Assembly: GCA_013368375.1 (NCBI GenBank)
Contig: JAACJP010000114.1
Coordinates: forward strand, 1 to 13,812
Direction: 5' to 3'
Length of the DNA: 13,812 nucleotides
Source: Tricholomella constricta
Taxonomy: Eukaryota; Basidiomycota; Agaricomycetes; Agaricales; Lyophyllaceae
Every line of letters starts with the position of its first letter. Positions within the stretch are counted from its first letter, which is position 1. A program made the position numbers and the translations under genes. Of this stretch, positions 1 through 8,771 are shown piece after piece. The notes beneath the pieces were generated by a model. That model was given only the letters and a program-made list of their open reading frames with translations, was not told the origin of the DNA and did not search any database.

Positions 1-231
1 GGACGATCAAAGCCACCTCCGCAGACAATCGAAATCGAGGGCGAGGAGCACTACGAAGTAGAACGAATCCTAGACTCCCGAACACGAGGGAAACACGTGC
101 TCTACTTGGTACGATGGGAAGGATATGGCCCTGAGCGACACATGGGAACCAGCAGGAAAATAGAGGGAGCAAAAGACATGGCCCTCGAATTCCACCGACT
201 TTCCCAAGAAACCACGGGACCCCACATTTAG
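1..231 (+). CDS. C-terminal end of Ty3/Gypsy chromovirus polyprotein (integrase tail with chromodomain), damaged
   Basis: Frame 1 is open from the window edge to a TAG at 229-231, so this is the last 76 codons of a longer gene. Residues 17-45 match a chromodomain, with HYEVERILDSR and then VLYLVRWEGYGPE. A chromodomain at the end of integrase defines the chromovirus branch of Ty3/Gypsy retrotransposons, where it helps direct integration through chromatin binding. The conserved next strand (DTWEP, including an aromatic-cage Trp) is not in frame 1 but lies in the +1 frame at 137-151. Frame 1 then resumes with IEGAKDMALEFHR. Two compensating indels, near 136 and 158-160, therefore replace about eight residues. 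The copy is probably inactive. The upstream reverse transcriptase, RNase H and integrase core lie outside the window. Confidence 0.88.
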   Translation, partial: GRSKPPPQTIEIEGEEHYEVERILDSRTRGKHVLYLVRWEGYGPERHMGTSRKIEGAKDMALEFHRLSQETTGPHI

Positions 232-419
232 AATCGACGAACACTCACGCACATCACGAAAATTATGCAAATCCATTCAAGAAAACGATTTTATATGTAT
301 TCGACACCGGACAACAACATACAAAGAAAAAGAAAACAAAGAAAAAAAAAAACGAACTTCAGTGTAAATATTTGGCAAAAGGAAATGAAGGAAGTCCAAG
401 ACACCGCGAAAAAGACCGT
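232..419. other. Short A-rich spacer between convergent pol and antisense gene
   Basis: This spacer lies between the pol stop (231) and the stop of the antisense gene (420). Bases 318-353 are strongly A-rich on the + strand. No gene is seen. It presumably carries the 3' ends of both convergent transcripts, but that is inference. Confidence 0.5.
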
Positions 420-821
420 CTACTCGATGCGACGACGCTTGGAGGGACCTGCACTGGCAGAGGAACCGTCCTCGCGCCCAACCCCCACCTCCCCAACCAC
501 CCCCTACCTCCAGAGGAAGCATCGACGCGATGTCCTGCTCGTCGTCGGCGATCAATTGAGACTGAGACACGAACCCGCAAGGGCGTCTTCACGAGTGAGA
601 GATGGACGATGAAGAGCAAGGAAATGCTCGAAGGCGGGAAAAGGGGACTCGGGATCGACGGGAGGGCGAAAAAGCTCGCGGAGAGAATGCTGCTCAAGAA
701 TCTGGTGAGCGGCGTCGACGATACCCCGGACGGCGACGCCTCCATCTCGACGAGGGCGCGACGCAGAGCGCCATCCGCAACAAACATATCGGATGCGAAA
801 GCAACACGCGCAAGCTCAAGG

Positions 822-878
822 CTACAACAAATTCCGGAGGTGAAAAAAGAGAACAAAGAAGACAAAAGAAAGACTCAC
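822..878 (-). other. Predicted intron in the antisense retroelement gene
   Basis: The donor is GTGAGT at 878 and the acceptor TTGTAG ends at 822, giving 57 nt with a pyrimidine-rich 3' half. It separates the coiled-coil exon from the LELARVAF exon. The phase is off by one nucleotide, so either the exact junction differs or an indel lies beside it. Confidence 0.5.
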
Positions 879-1627
879 CATCGGTGCGAACGCGAAGGTC
901 CAAGGCATGACCACGCCAATAGTCCCGAACCTCCTGGAGATGGACGACGTGCCCCTTCAGACCCGCAACCTCATCCTCAAGACCCGCAACCTCCATCCGC
1001 AGATCCTCGACCTCGGCGTCACGATCGACGTCGACGACCTCCACGGCACTCGATGTCTGCGCCTGCAGATGAAGGAAACGTTCACGCTCGTCGGCGAGTT
1101 CGGCTAGGACTCCACGAAAACGACCCTTGTTGCGTTCGCCCTCGGCCTGGAGACGCTCTACCTGGAGGGACAAAGCCTGCGCACGCGCGACCTCCTGGTC
1201 ATAGAGGCGCCGAAGACGGAGGTGCTCCTCAGGCGAAGGAGCAAGAAGGGCAGGAGCAGCGGGGGGGACGAATCAACATAGCAGGAGGGGAAGCCTGGTG
1301 CAGAACCGGTGAGGGAGAGACCGATTCAGACGAACTCTTTAAAAAGAGAGGCTCTGGACCAGCTAAAGGGGAATCCGGAGACACCGCACGCCTGGCAGCC
1401 TCCAGACGATGAACCGGAAAAGGGGAAACGGACACATCAGGGAGGGCAAAGGAGATTGAGGCAGGGACAAAGGGTGCACCTCCTGAACGGACAGGTGCGC
1501 ACCTCCACGACCGACAGGCACAGACCTCCGACCCTGTCCTCGCCTACCGCGAAAAATGGCACGAGGGGGAGAAGCACGAGGAACGGAAACGGAGCCAAAC
1601 CCTTCAACGGACGAAGAGACGGCGGGA

Positions 1628-1630
1628 AGA
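1628..1630. repeat. Target-site duplication AGA, left copy (CACTA insertion)
   Basis: AGA directly precedes the CACCGG terminus at 1631 and is repeated directly after the CCGGTG terminus at 10593-10595. A 3-bp duplication is the size CACTA elements make. Confidence 0.85.
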
Positions 1631-1704
1631 CACCGGAGGCATTTGCCACGGCATGTTGAACAATATGAATTCAGTTCACTTGACATGTACATCAAGTGGC
1701 ATCA
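1631..1704 (+). repeat. Left terminal inverted repeat of the CACTA element
   Basis: These 74 bp match the reverse complement of 10519-10592 at 70 positions. Mismatches are at repeat positions 15, 29, 44 and 69. It contains a 22-bp inverted repeat at 1677-1698 with CACTTGA/TCAAGTG arms, a candidate transposase-binding site. Just inside, TAGTCGG is repeated in tandem (1736-1749) and a TTCGGCAAA-type unit is repeated (about 1753-1772). Confidence 0.93.
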
Positions 1705-2047
1705 CGCAATTGATTACATAAAATTGACTTTTTGGTAGTCGGTAGTCGGAAATTCGGCAAATTTCGGCAAACTAGAATCCGAGTACCGGATTTTGGAATT
1801 TTGAAATCGAACTCAGAATCAAACTCGGAAATAGGCTGCACGCTCACAATCACTCATAATCAGATTAGTTCTTTTCTCAACCTTCAGCCTTTACTCTCCC
1901 CTGTCCCCACATTGTGAGTTCTTGTCATAACTTTCAATTCATTTATTTCATACTGATACTGATGCAGTTTGCAACTTGTAAGGTGGTAGGTATACAATCA
2001 AATAACCCAGTATATCCGATCACTGATTATTTTTCTCTTATCTACAG
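1705..2047 (+). promoter_or_regulatory. Left subterminal region and probable 5' end of the transposase gene
   Basis: This ~340-bp stretch holds short tandem repeats next to the inverted repeat, then AT-rich sequence with plausible small introns: GTGAGT at 1914 to GATGCAG at 1967, and GTAAGG at 1978 to CTACAG at 2047. I could not chain these exons in one phase to a convincing start codon. The promoter and first exons of the transposase are probably here, but the exact start is unresolved. Confidence 0.4.
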
Positions 2048-2114
2048 ATCTCAACAGGTTTCATCATTACAACGATGCTCAGGCTTATTCAGATTGCCAC
2101 TCAGATCGACTGGA

Positions 2115-2185
2115 GTAAATGTCACCGTCACTCAGAAAAAACTCGACAATTTTCCCTTGGATATCCGAACAGTTTATTCTTATAG
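2115..2185 (+). other. Predicted transposase intron (71 nt)
   Basis: GTAAAT donor at 2115 and TTATAG acceptor ending at 2185. It removes the in-frame TAG at 2183-2185 and joins two open frames in phase 0 just before the CCPQC motif. Confidence 0.6.
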
Positions 2186-3990
2186 CCAGCTCAACCAGTA
2201 ATTGTACGAACTGTCTGTTGCCCTCAATGTTTCAAACAATATCCTATAGGTGTAATTCCTATACGGTGCACATGGAAACGCTCTCCACGATCTAAACCTT
2301 GTGGTACTGAGCTTTCTGTTGAACGGCAAACTCGAAATGGAACTCGCAGAGTTCCGAAATGTCTTTTCAATACTCAATCATTTGAATCCTGGCTTATCTT
2401 TTTACTTTCTCGGGCCAATATTGAAGAAAGTTTACAACAAACGTTTGCAAAAACTCAGCACCTTGGCAACACCACTCGAATGCATGATATTCATGATAGT
2501 CCTATTTGGAATTCACTACGGCCCTATTTACAATCTTGTCATCATCTGGTATTTGCTATTTATATTGATTGGTTCAACCCATTTACCAACAAAATTGCTG
2601 GCAAGGTTGTATCATGTGGTGCAATTATACTCTACTGTTTGAATCTGCCATTATCAATCAGATTTCTTCGAGAAAATACTTTTATCATTGGCATGACTCC
2701 AGTTCCTCATGCTCCAAATGTTTGGACAATTTCTCATATTCTTCATTCAATTCGAACTATGATAATGGAATTTGACCTCCCTGGAAAATTATTACCAACA
2801 CATCAGCATCCTGACGGTACTGCAGTTGCTGCTCGGATTATTCCTTTAATTGCAGATCTGGGAGGTATAAAAAAGGTGACTGGGTTCTTGTCTCATGGAG
2901 CTGGTCCTTTTTGCTCTTTTTGTAAATGCAAGAAAAAAGATATAGAAAATCTGAACTATCACGAATGGGAGATGAGACAAGGTGCAGAAGTTCGAGCTCA
3001 AGCTGAACAATGGCGAAACCTTGTTACAGTCAAAGATAAAGAAATTCTTGCCAAGCAAACTGGTGTTCGATGGACACCTTTACATGATATTCATTATTGG
3101 GATCCAGTCCGATATGTTCTTCTGGGTTATATGCATAATTTTCTAGAAGGAGTCCTTCAATATCAACTCCGTGTTCTCTGGGGTATTGGTCGTACAAAAG
3201 CAGCACTTAAAGCAATTGCAGATTCAGAAAAGGATGACAAAATATCTGATACCACTTCCATATCTGAAGAGCTAGATAATGAAAGTGATGTTGAAAATGC
3301 TGAAAATGCTAGTACATCAGGGCTAACAGCTGATTTTGATATGATGGATATTGATGAAGAGTTTATCCAATGGAGTTTGGACAACAGTAATACTCCTACT
3401 CCCAGTGCTCCAACTACCCCTGCTCTTGAAAATATTGTATTGATGTCACCTGAAGATGAAGATGAGGATATCGATAATCATGACTATGAAAATCTCACAG
3501 ATGCATTTAAATTTACGGACCAGGAATTACATATAATTCGATCTTGTATATGTGAAGTTCAGCTTCCAACATGGGTTCAAAGGCCACCAGGAAACCTTGG
3601 AGAAGCTAGTCATGGAAAACTCAAAGCGCATGAGCTACTAGTCCTTTTTTTCTGTTATATTCCCTCTTGTCATGCCAAAACTTTGGTGGAATAGAAACAA
3701 TCATAAAAAACAGCTACTCGAGAGTTTTTGTGATTTAGTTTGTTCTACAAATATCATTGCAGCATACTCTGTCACAAATGCTGAAGCAGATGCATATATG
3801 AATCATTACATCAAATATCGTTCTTCAATGCAAAAGCTCTATCCTATTTTTCATTCAAGGCCTAATCACCATTATGCCATGCATAATGGTGAGATGTTGA
3901 AAGTTTGGGGACCTCTTTCTCTGTTAAGTGAATTTCCTGGTGAACGTGTAAATGGTGATATGGGAAGAATTAAGACTAATCGTCGTCTCT

Positions 3991-4040
3991 GTGAGTTTTT
4001 ATACTAAAAATCATTTAACATCTATTCATTTAAATCATAG
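3991..4040 (+). other. Predicted transposase intron (50 nt)
   Basis: GTGAGT donor at 3991, ATACTAAA as a possible branch site, and ATCATAG acceptor ending at 4040. Splicing turns two separate frames into the continuous family-like segment NRRLYQMELTMLQQ and removes the stop at 4005-4007. Confidence 0.85.
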
Positions 4041-4793
4041 ATCAAATGGAGTTGACAATGCTTCAACAAACTGCACGTCGAGGACGTTTAGAAGCATTTC
4101 TCCATGATAACAATTTTAAAACTACTGCAGAATCTGAACTAGCTAAAATTCTGGAACCTGACAACTTTCAGTCTAAACCTACAAGTGTTCTAAATGACAT
4201 GGAAATTGCTAAGGCTCATGCCAGTGCAATTAGACTAGATGAAAGGCATTATCTCATGCTTCTCCAATATCTCAAATTGATTGTACGAAAAGATTATCAT
4301 TCCGTATATGAAACTATTCCTAAAGTCTTGGGAACACTTATTCTTCCACCTTCAGTTAAAAAACCACATCAGATTAACTTTGAAAATCGTACATACAGCC
4401 GAAACGATAGTCATACAGGAAACAGTCATATTCAATTTTATATTCCAGGAGCATCAGATGATGTAACAGAAACAGGATATATAGAAGCAATTTGGGAACT
4501 TCCACTCGAAGGAATTTGGCAATCATTTCTTCTGATTCGACAACACCGAGCACTTTCTCCAACTCAATTAAAACAAAGCCCTTATACATATGAGCCATGC
4601 TCAAATTTGCAAACTAAAATTGTAAACTCAGAACCATCTATTCAGGTTTTTATTATTGAACCTCGACACATTATATGTCATCTTGCGAGTATCAAAAATC
4701 CATCTGGTACATATGGAATTATCGGAGAAACACTGACAATATGCTGGGGACTAAATCGAAGACGTAGATAGATACAAAAGAGATACTTTAGAA

Positions 4794-6878
4794 TTATTTT
4801 GATTGCTTCTTCTTTTCCTTTTTCCTCCTCTCCCTTTCCTTCTTTGCTTTCTCTTTTTTTAAAACCAATTTTGCTTTTAGCCAAGCATGATACCTTTTTT
4901 CTGCATGAAATTCCATTTTTCGACCTCGATGGCCTTGCAGTAACAAAGCCTTTGCTGTGACCTTTGCTGCTCGAGGTTTTCCTTTACGCCCAGTTCTGAT
5001 CTATCAAAAGAATACGATCAGATACATAAATCAATAACCAATTGACAAATACCTTTGATGGACGTCCACGATAGATAATGCTCTTTATTTCCTTCATGTT
5101 GACTCTGTTTAACACCGTCTCATGAAATTGAGCTGGACCAATTGTAGTTGAATATGAGAATGCTGAAATGTCTTTGGTAACTTCCTCCTAAATAGAAACA
5201 AATTAAATTGACCAGAATAATGAGGAAGAAATTGACCTCTTTGCCATCGAGCCATCCAGGAGGTCGCTGAGCTCGAATGATTGTATAGAAAGGTGAAAGT
5301 GCTTTGATACGGACTACTTGCACTTTTTTTGTTGTGTGTTGGCATTTGCAAATCATTTCAGAAGGATATGGTTGGCCTGATATTTCATTTTCAATATTTA
5401 AATATAGTGAAAAAGCTTCTACACACGCACCTATAACATAATTAGGATCCAATAAACCTTCCGATGCATATTTGTCATATAATGCTCGAGGAACTATTAC
5501 TGAAGCTCGTCGAAAAATGTCGACATATTTTGAAAGATATATGCGATTGGAATTTTCGTTGAATTCGAATGGGTTGTTGGTGTTTGGAACTGTAGTTTCA
5601 TCTTTCAAAAATTCTTCAGAAGAAAAACGCGCCATAAAATCATGCAAAGCAGCTTTGAATGGGTAGTAATGCTTCTTCCGACAGATGAGACGTGCGGGCA
5701 TGCCAGGATAGATGACTTGTTGATAAAGGAAGTCGTTAATGAGATGTTGTCCAAAACCTGCAAATGAATTGTTGCGATTTGAGGTCATTTCTTGAAAAAT
5801 CGACTTGAAAAAAAAATAAGCTAGTTTGTAAGCAATATAGTCAACTCCACTCACCTGCTGGCGACCTTTTTTCATTTTTCCAAACTTTGTCAATCCTCCT
5901 CCAACTACTTCTTGTCGCCAGGAATCCAATGCATCTCCGGCAGCAACTGGTTCACGAAACCAATCTGGTCCACCTTTGAATACTCCAAATGATGCAAGCC
6001 AACACTTATAAAATTTCTTCAGATGTATCTTGAAATAATAAAGGCTTTTACTTACTTCTGAACCAGTCTCAAAATCATTTTCCTGCCATATCTCATTTCG
6101 ACTGATGACATGCATCCGCGATAAACGAGAGAAGTCCAGAAGTATCCAGGCCCATTCAGCAGATACAAAAGCCACAAAGATGGTGAGGGTACGTTGCGCA
6201 GGTGATGAATCTGCAGTTATGAATTCCTGTGGAAAGGGAAATGAACGAACTAAGTCTCCATGTTCTCCAGGCCCAGGTATGCTGGTATCCACAATTTTAT
6301 TGTAGACAGAACGAGGTACACCAGTGATGTGGCCTTCGAGTGCAAGACTGATGGTTACAGCATGCTATATAAATTTAAATGTTCAATTTAAAAGCTGGAC
6401 TTTGATAAATAAAATTTACGCACCTGTCCACAAGCCAGAAGCATAAGCTTCCCTCTCCCCTTGCAAATCAATGGTCCACTTCTCTGAGGACCCAAAAGAT
6501 ATCTCCAATCTTGGTTTTCTGACCGTAGAATATCAAATTTTGATGGCTGAACGTTGTCCAACGAAGATGACAGGATTTCGCCATGAATTCCAGAGTATTG
6601 GGCCTGGTCAACAGTCAAAACCTTGTAGGGTCGATTTTCAGAGCCAGTTGGATAATTTGATGGGTGGAATACAGCCTGAACTATCAATGAAATGCAAAGT
6701 TAGATGCAAAACACTGCTACAAAATTTGAAACACATACAGTCTGGAAAACATGTCTTTTTTGCATACGGAGTGCCCTTTCCAGTGCTGACCACATGGGCC
6801 ATTGCATTTATTTCACCCCCTTCAGGCATAGGATAAGCTAGGAAGAAGTTTGGAGAAGGAAGAGGCCAAGGTGTCAAG
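4794..6878 (-). CDS. CACTA accessory gene A: unknown protein with AT-hook-like basic tail (5' end incomplete)
   Basis: I do not recognise a known domain. Seven exons on the minus strand chain in perfect phase: 6878-6739, 6680-6424, 6364-6056, 6004-5855, 5803-5237, 5187-5053 and 5000-4794 (TAA at 4796-4794). That is 587 codons plus stop, with introns of 58, 59, 51, 51, 49 and 52 nt, all GT/AG. Landmarks are MPEGGEINAMAHVV, VDQAQYSGIHGEIL, GKLMLLACGQHAVTISLALE, SAEWAWILLDFSRL and KALSPFYTIIRAQRPPGWLDG. The C-terminus has an AT-hook-like RGRPSK core, then a lysine-rich tail ending KKKQSK, so DNA binding or nuclear localisation is a fair inference. An acceptor at 6880-6879 and a leading split codon show that at least one more 5' exon lies upstream. 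The gene has no stop or frameshift, unlike the transposase it converges with 22 bp away. It may be a TnpA-like helper, but this is unproven. Confidence 0.82.
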
Positions 6879-7250
6879 CTGAGGAATGAGAGTTGACAAT
6901 GATAAGGTAATCATGGTCATGTGCTTAAACCCTAACCCTAGACCAAAGTGCATGTGACTTGACCTCCATTCTGCAAACATTGATTAATACTCTTTGAAAG
7001 ATGAGGGAAAATTGAAAGTCTGTATATGGTATTAGCATTGGACAATGCATGTGAAGCTCTTGAAAATATATGCAGCCTCAATGTTCCTATGAAATAATGA
7101 GTGGTGAAAAGTGCATGTATATTGTTTGACAATAGACTACAATGTAAACAAACCTTCGCAACCACAAATCAAGGACACATTGCGGCACCTTCATTCCGCT
7201 CCGATCTGTGACTACCATCAGCCCTGACGCCACCTCCAGAAAGCTCACAA
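6879..7250 (-). other. Probable upstream exon(s) and leader of accessory gene A
   Basis: On the minus strand an acceptor CATTCCTCAG ends at 6879, so an intron lies here. A candidate exon at about 7240-7158 reads GLMVVTDRSGMKVPQCVLDL and ends at a GTTTGT donor. Several acceptors follow (ending near 7087, 7020 and 6971). I could not join these in one consistent phase, so the true start of gene A is open. A short telomere-like CCCTAACCCTA at 6930-6940 is only two units long. Confidence 0.4.
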
Positions 7251-7543
7251 TACTTGAAAAAAGGTAAACTACAATCGGCCAACAGAGTGTCCGTCTTTGT
7301 CCATGGTATGTCCTCTGCCTCATTTTGCAGGCCAGCGCTTTCGATCCAGCGTTCATCTATGCTCAGTGTTATACACAGTATGCTCTCTTCCAGAGAATGC
7401 AATCTGCGTTCATTGTGCTCGACACACCTTCATTGCGCTCATTTACAGGCTGCCGGTGCTCATCAGCCCTGACTAGATGTTCGAGCATGCATTTTTGCCC
7501 TGGCGGTACATCCTCTTCAATCCACCTTGCCTTCATTACGCTC
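7190..7543 (+). repeat. Dispersed repeats with a TTCATTNNGCTC core
   Basis: The 12-base pattern TTCATTNNGCTC occurs four times, at 7190, 7409, 7429 and 7532, with a different middle dinucleotide each time. The last two belong to a longer 35-bp repeat (7428-7462 and 7531-7565, 31/35 identical) containing TACAGGCTGCCGG. Function is unknown. Confidence 0.7.
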
Positions 7544-7717
7544 ATCTACAGGCTGCCGGCTCTCACAATCCCATGCGCTCATCAACCCCAACACTGCCTA
7601 CACGACCAAGCTCAGATGCTTCTCCCCTCAATGCCTTTCACGAGGCGTTCCTGATGCTTGCAAATATGCAAGAATCTGCAGTGGTATCGACACAGTACTA
7701 ATCGGCGAACATTTGGA

Positions 7718-7757
7718 ACATTTAGGATTCGAGCAGGACATTTAGAATTCGAGCGGT
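7718..7757 (+). repeat. 20-bp tandem duplication
   Basis: The units 7718-7737 and 7738-7757 both begin ACATTTAG and contain ATTCGAGC; they differ at a few positions. Part of the repetitive spacer between accessory genes A and B. Confidence 0.7.
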
Positions 7758-7909
7758 GCGTATTCGTCCAATTCAGAGCCTGGGATGAACGTGGCCTCAC
7801 GGCACCCCTACCATCAGTCACCACTGGATCGTCGCCCTCACCAGCCTCTGCCATGGCCATGGCCCCTACCATGGCCCCACTTCCCTCATCTCCACCATCT
7901 CCCGGCATC

Positions 7910-8135
7910 ACCCCTCCCTACCTTTGTCGTCACCCCACACACCAACCTTTGTCGTCGCCCCCACACACCACCCCACACACCTACCTTCATCGTCACCCCA
8001 CACACCATTGTCTCCGTTGCCTCACATACCTACACACCATCGTCTCCGTCGCCCCACATACCTACCTTCATCACCGTCGCCCCACATACCTACCTTCATC
8101 ACCTTTATCGTCGTCCCACACATCATCTCTGTCAC
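7910..8135 (+). repeat. C-rich minisatellite (CACACACC/CACATACCTACC units)
   Basis: Degenerate units built from CCCACACACC, CCTACCTTCATC and CGTCTCCGTCGCC alternate. One 28-bp unit is perfectly duplicated in tandem at 8046-8073 and 8074-8101. The minus strand is correspondingly G-rich. Confidence 0.8.
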
Positions 8136-8238
8136 TACTGGTATCGTCCTGCCTTCCGTCATCAGTTATCAGCCACCACTCCTTGGTCATCGCCACTCTT
8201 GGTCATCGCCACCACTCAGCAATGGATGCATGGGATAT

Positions 8239-8452
8239 GGGGGCAATGTTCGCGTCGGGGGGTTGATCCGGGCTTCAGGAGGCAGCACCGACGAGCGCGC
8301 TGCCGCTGGCCTGCGAATCACACTGGACTTCAGTGCTGGACGTCCTCGAGAACGTTCTCGAGGAGGTGGTGATTGGAGGGATGGGTGGGGTAGGGGCGAT
8401 GTTTGTGTTGGGGGTTGATCCGGGCTTCAGGGAGGCAGCACTGATGAGCGCG
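8239..8452 (+). repeat. Two copies of a ~60-bp block flanking a palindrome
   Basis: Blocks at about 8239-8299 and 8393-8452 share GGTTGATCCGGGCTTCAG and the following GGAGGCAGCAC...GAGCGCG. They are direct repeats about 154 bp apart, with the palindrome at 8343-8364 between them. Confidence 0.8.
8343..8364. repeat. 22-bp perfect palindrome
   Basis: The arm TCCTCGAGAAC is followed directly by its exact reverse complement with no spacer. It holds two CTCGAG sites and a central AACGTT, and could extrude as a cruciform or bind a dimeric protein. The core GAACGTTC resembles a heat-shock-element half-site pair, but no linked gene start was found. Confidence 0.85.
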
Positions 8453-8771
8453 ACCCCCACCACTGTCGCTCCATCTTCTCATTGCTTCCACCACCTCTGC
8501 TATCATGACCATTTCTATCAGTGTTCTATATAGCATAGCATAATATCATATATTTTCATGTAGCATAGGTAAGATGGTTTGAATATATGAAGTAGGATGA
8601 ATCATATTCGACATAAAACTTTTGCGAAGAAGGAGGAAGAGCATGAAGGAAAAAAAATGAAAAGAAAATGAAAACATCATAATCGAAATCTGTGAGTATA
8701 TTAAGCTGGAGCATTCACAAGATATTTGGTCAGACGTACCATGCCATCAAGTCCATTTGACTTGTTCCAAT

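Larger units (their letters stand above)
420..1630 (-). pseudogene. Antisense retroelement gene, 3' part: Pro/Ser-rich linker, coiled coil, conserved C-terminus (decayed)
   Basis: This is the last third of a minus-strand gene lying between pol and the 3' LTR. Reading from 1630 down, a Pro/Ser/Arg-rich stretch leads into a long heptad-rich segment at about 1227-880 (e.g. EEHLRLRRLYDQEVARAQ, then LQVERLQAEGERN), which predicts a coiled coil. A GTGAGT/TAG intron of 57 nt follows at 822-878. Then come LELARVAFASDMFVADGALR and, one frame over, IVDAAHQILEQHSLRELFRP and the FEHFLALHRP segment. The end is GPSKRRRIE, a basic nuclear-localisation-like tail, with a TAG at 422-420. The pieces fall in different frames, with breaks near 1440-1480, at a seven-G run (1261-1267), at the intron junction, and near 725, 560 and 510. 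I therefore call it a pseudogene. The CACTA element splits it at 1630/1631. Confidence 0.62.
2048..4771 (+). pseudogene. tnp2: Tnp2-like CACTA transposase, spliced, with a one-base frameshift
   Basis: This DDE-type transposase would cut and move the surrounding element. Exons I can support are 2048-2114, 2186-3990 and 4041-4771, giving about 866 residues if one T of the 3645-3651 run is ignored; the 5' start is unresolved. Seen in order: a zinc-binding-like CCPQCFKQYP motif (~2216), IHDSPIWNSL, the catalytic-region motif FAIYIDWFNPF, GAIILYCLNLP, GFLSHGAGPFCSFC, GYMHNFLEG, a long acidic linker (~3220-3520), then LPTWVQRPPGNLGEASHGKL and FPLVMPKLWW, all typical of the Tnp2 family (Pfam Transposase_21). 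The T7 run moves the frame so that translation stops at 3694; with six Ts it would continue. Introns of 71 and 50 nt have GT/AG ends and fit the phase. This copy is a pseudogene unless the extra T is a sequencing error. Confidence 0.85.
7566..8771. other. GC-richer, low-complexity spacer between accessory genes A and B
   Basis: No gene is supported in this ~1.2 kb. Several overlapping frames are open only because the sequence is C-rich and repetitive (His/Thr/Pro/Ser-rich translations). It contains minisatellite-like CCCACACACC and CCACATACCTACC units, a duplicated ~60-bp block, and a perfect palindrome, then becomes AT-rich toward 8530-8760. Its composition differs from the AT-rich transposase gene, so it may be acquired or expanded DNA. 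Confidence 0.6.

Noticed and set aside
372..1412. 346-residue + strand open frame
   Set aside because: It is Arg/Pro-rich and antisense to the coiled-coil gene, whose heptads, splice sites and conserved-looking C-terminus explain the region better.
2050..2118. Alternative N-terminal reading of the transposase (LNRFHHYNDAQAYSDCHSD)
   Set aside because: It looks family-like, but splicing at 2115/2185 from this frame gives an immediate stop at 2199. The other frame joins in phase.
2048..4771. KDZ or Plavaka-type transposase instead of CACTA/Tnp2
   Set aside because: The motif order (IYIDWFNPF, GFLSHGAGPFCSFC, WVQRPPGNLGEASHGKL), the CACCG ends and the 3-bp duplication fit Tnp2/CACTA better.
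4794..6878. TET/JBP-type dioxygenase (known cargo of some basidiomycete DNA transposons)
   Set aside because: No HxD...H iron-binding pattern or related signature is visible in the spliced product of gene A.
6930..6940. Telomere-like CCCTAACCCTA
   Set aside because: Only two units, too short for an interstitial telomere; chance is likely in AT-rich sequence.
7910..8135. Possible CRISPR-like array of repeats and spacers
   Set aside because: The units are degenerate, tandem and without unique spacers, and the setting is a eukaryotic transposon.
7658..8418. Overlapping Pro/His/Thr-rich open frames in the CACTA spacer
   Set aside because: Three frames overlap over the same C-rich minisatellite, with no conserved motif and no codon preference.
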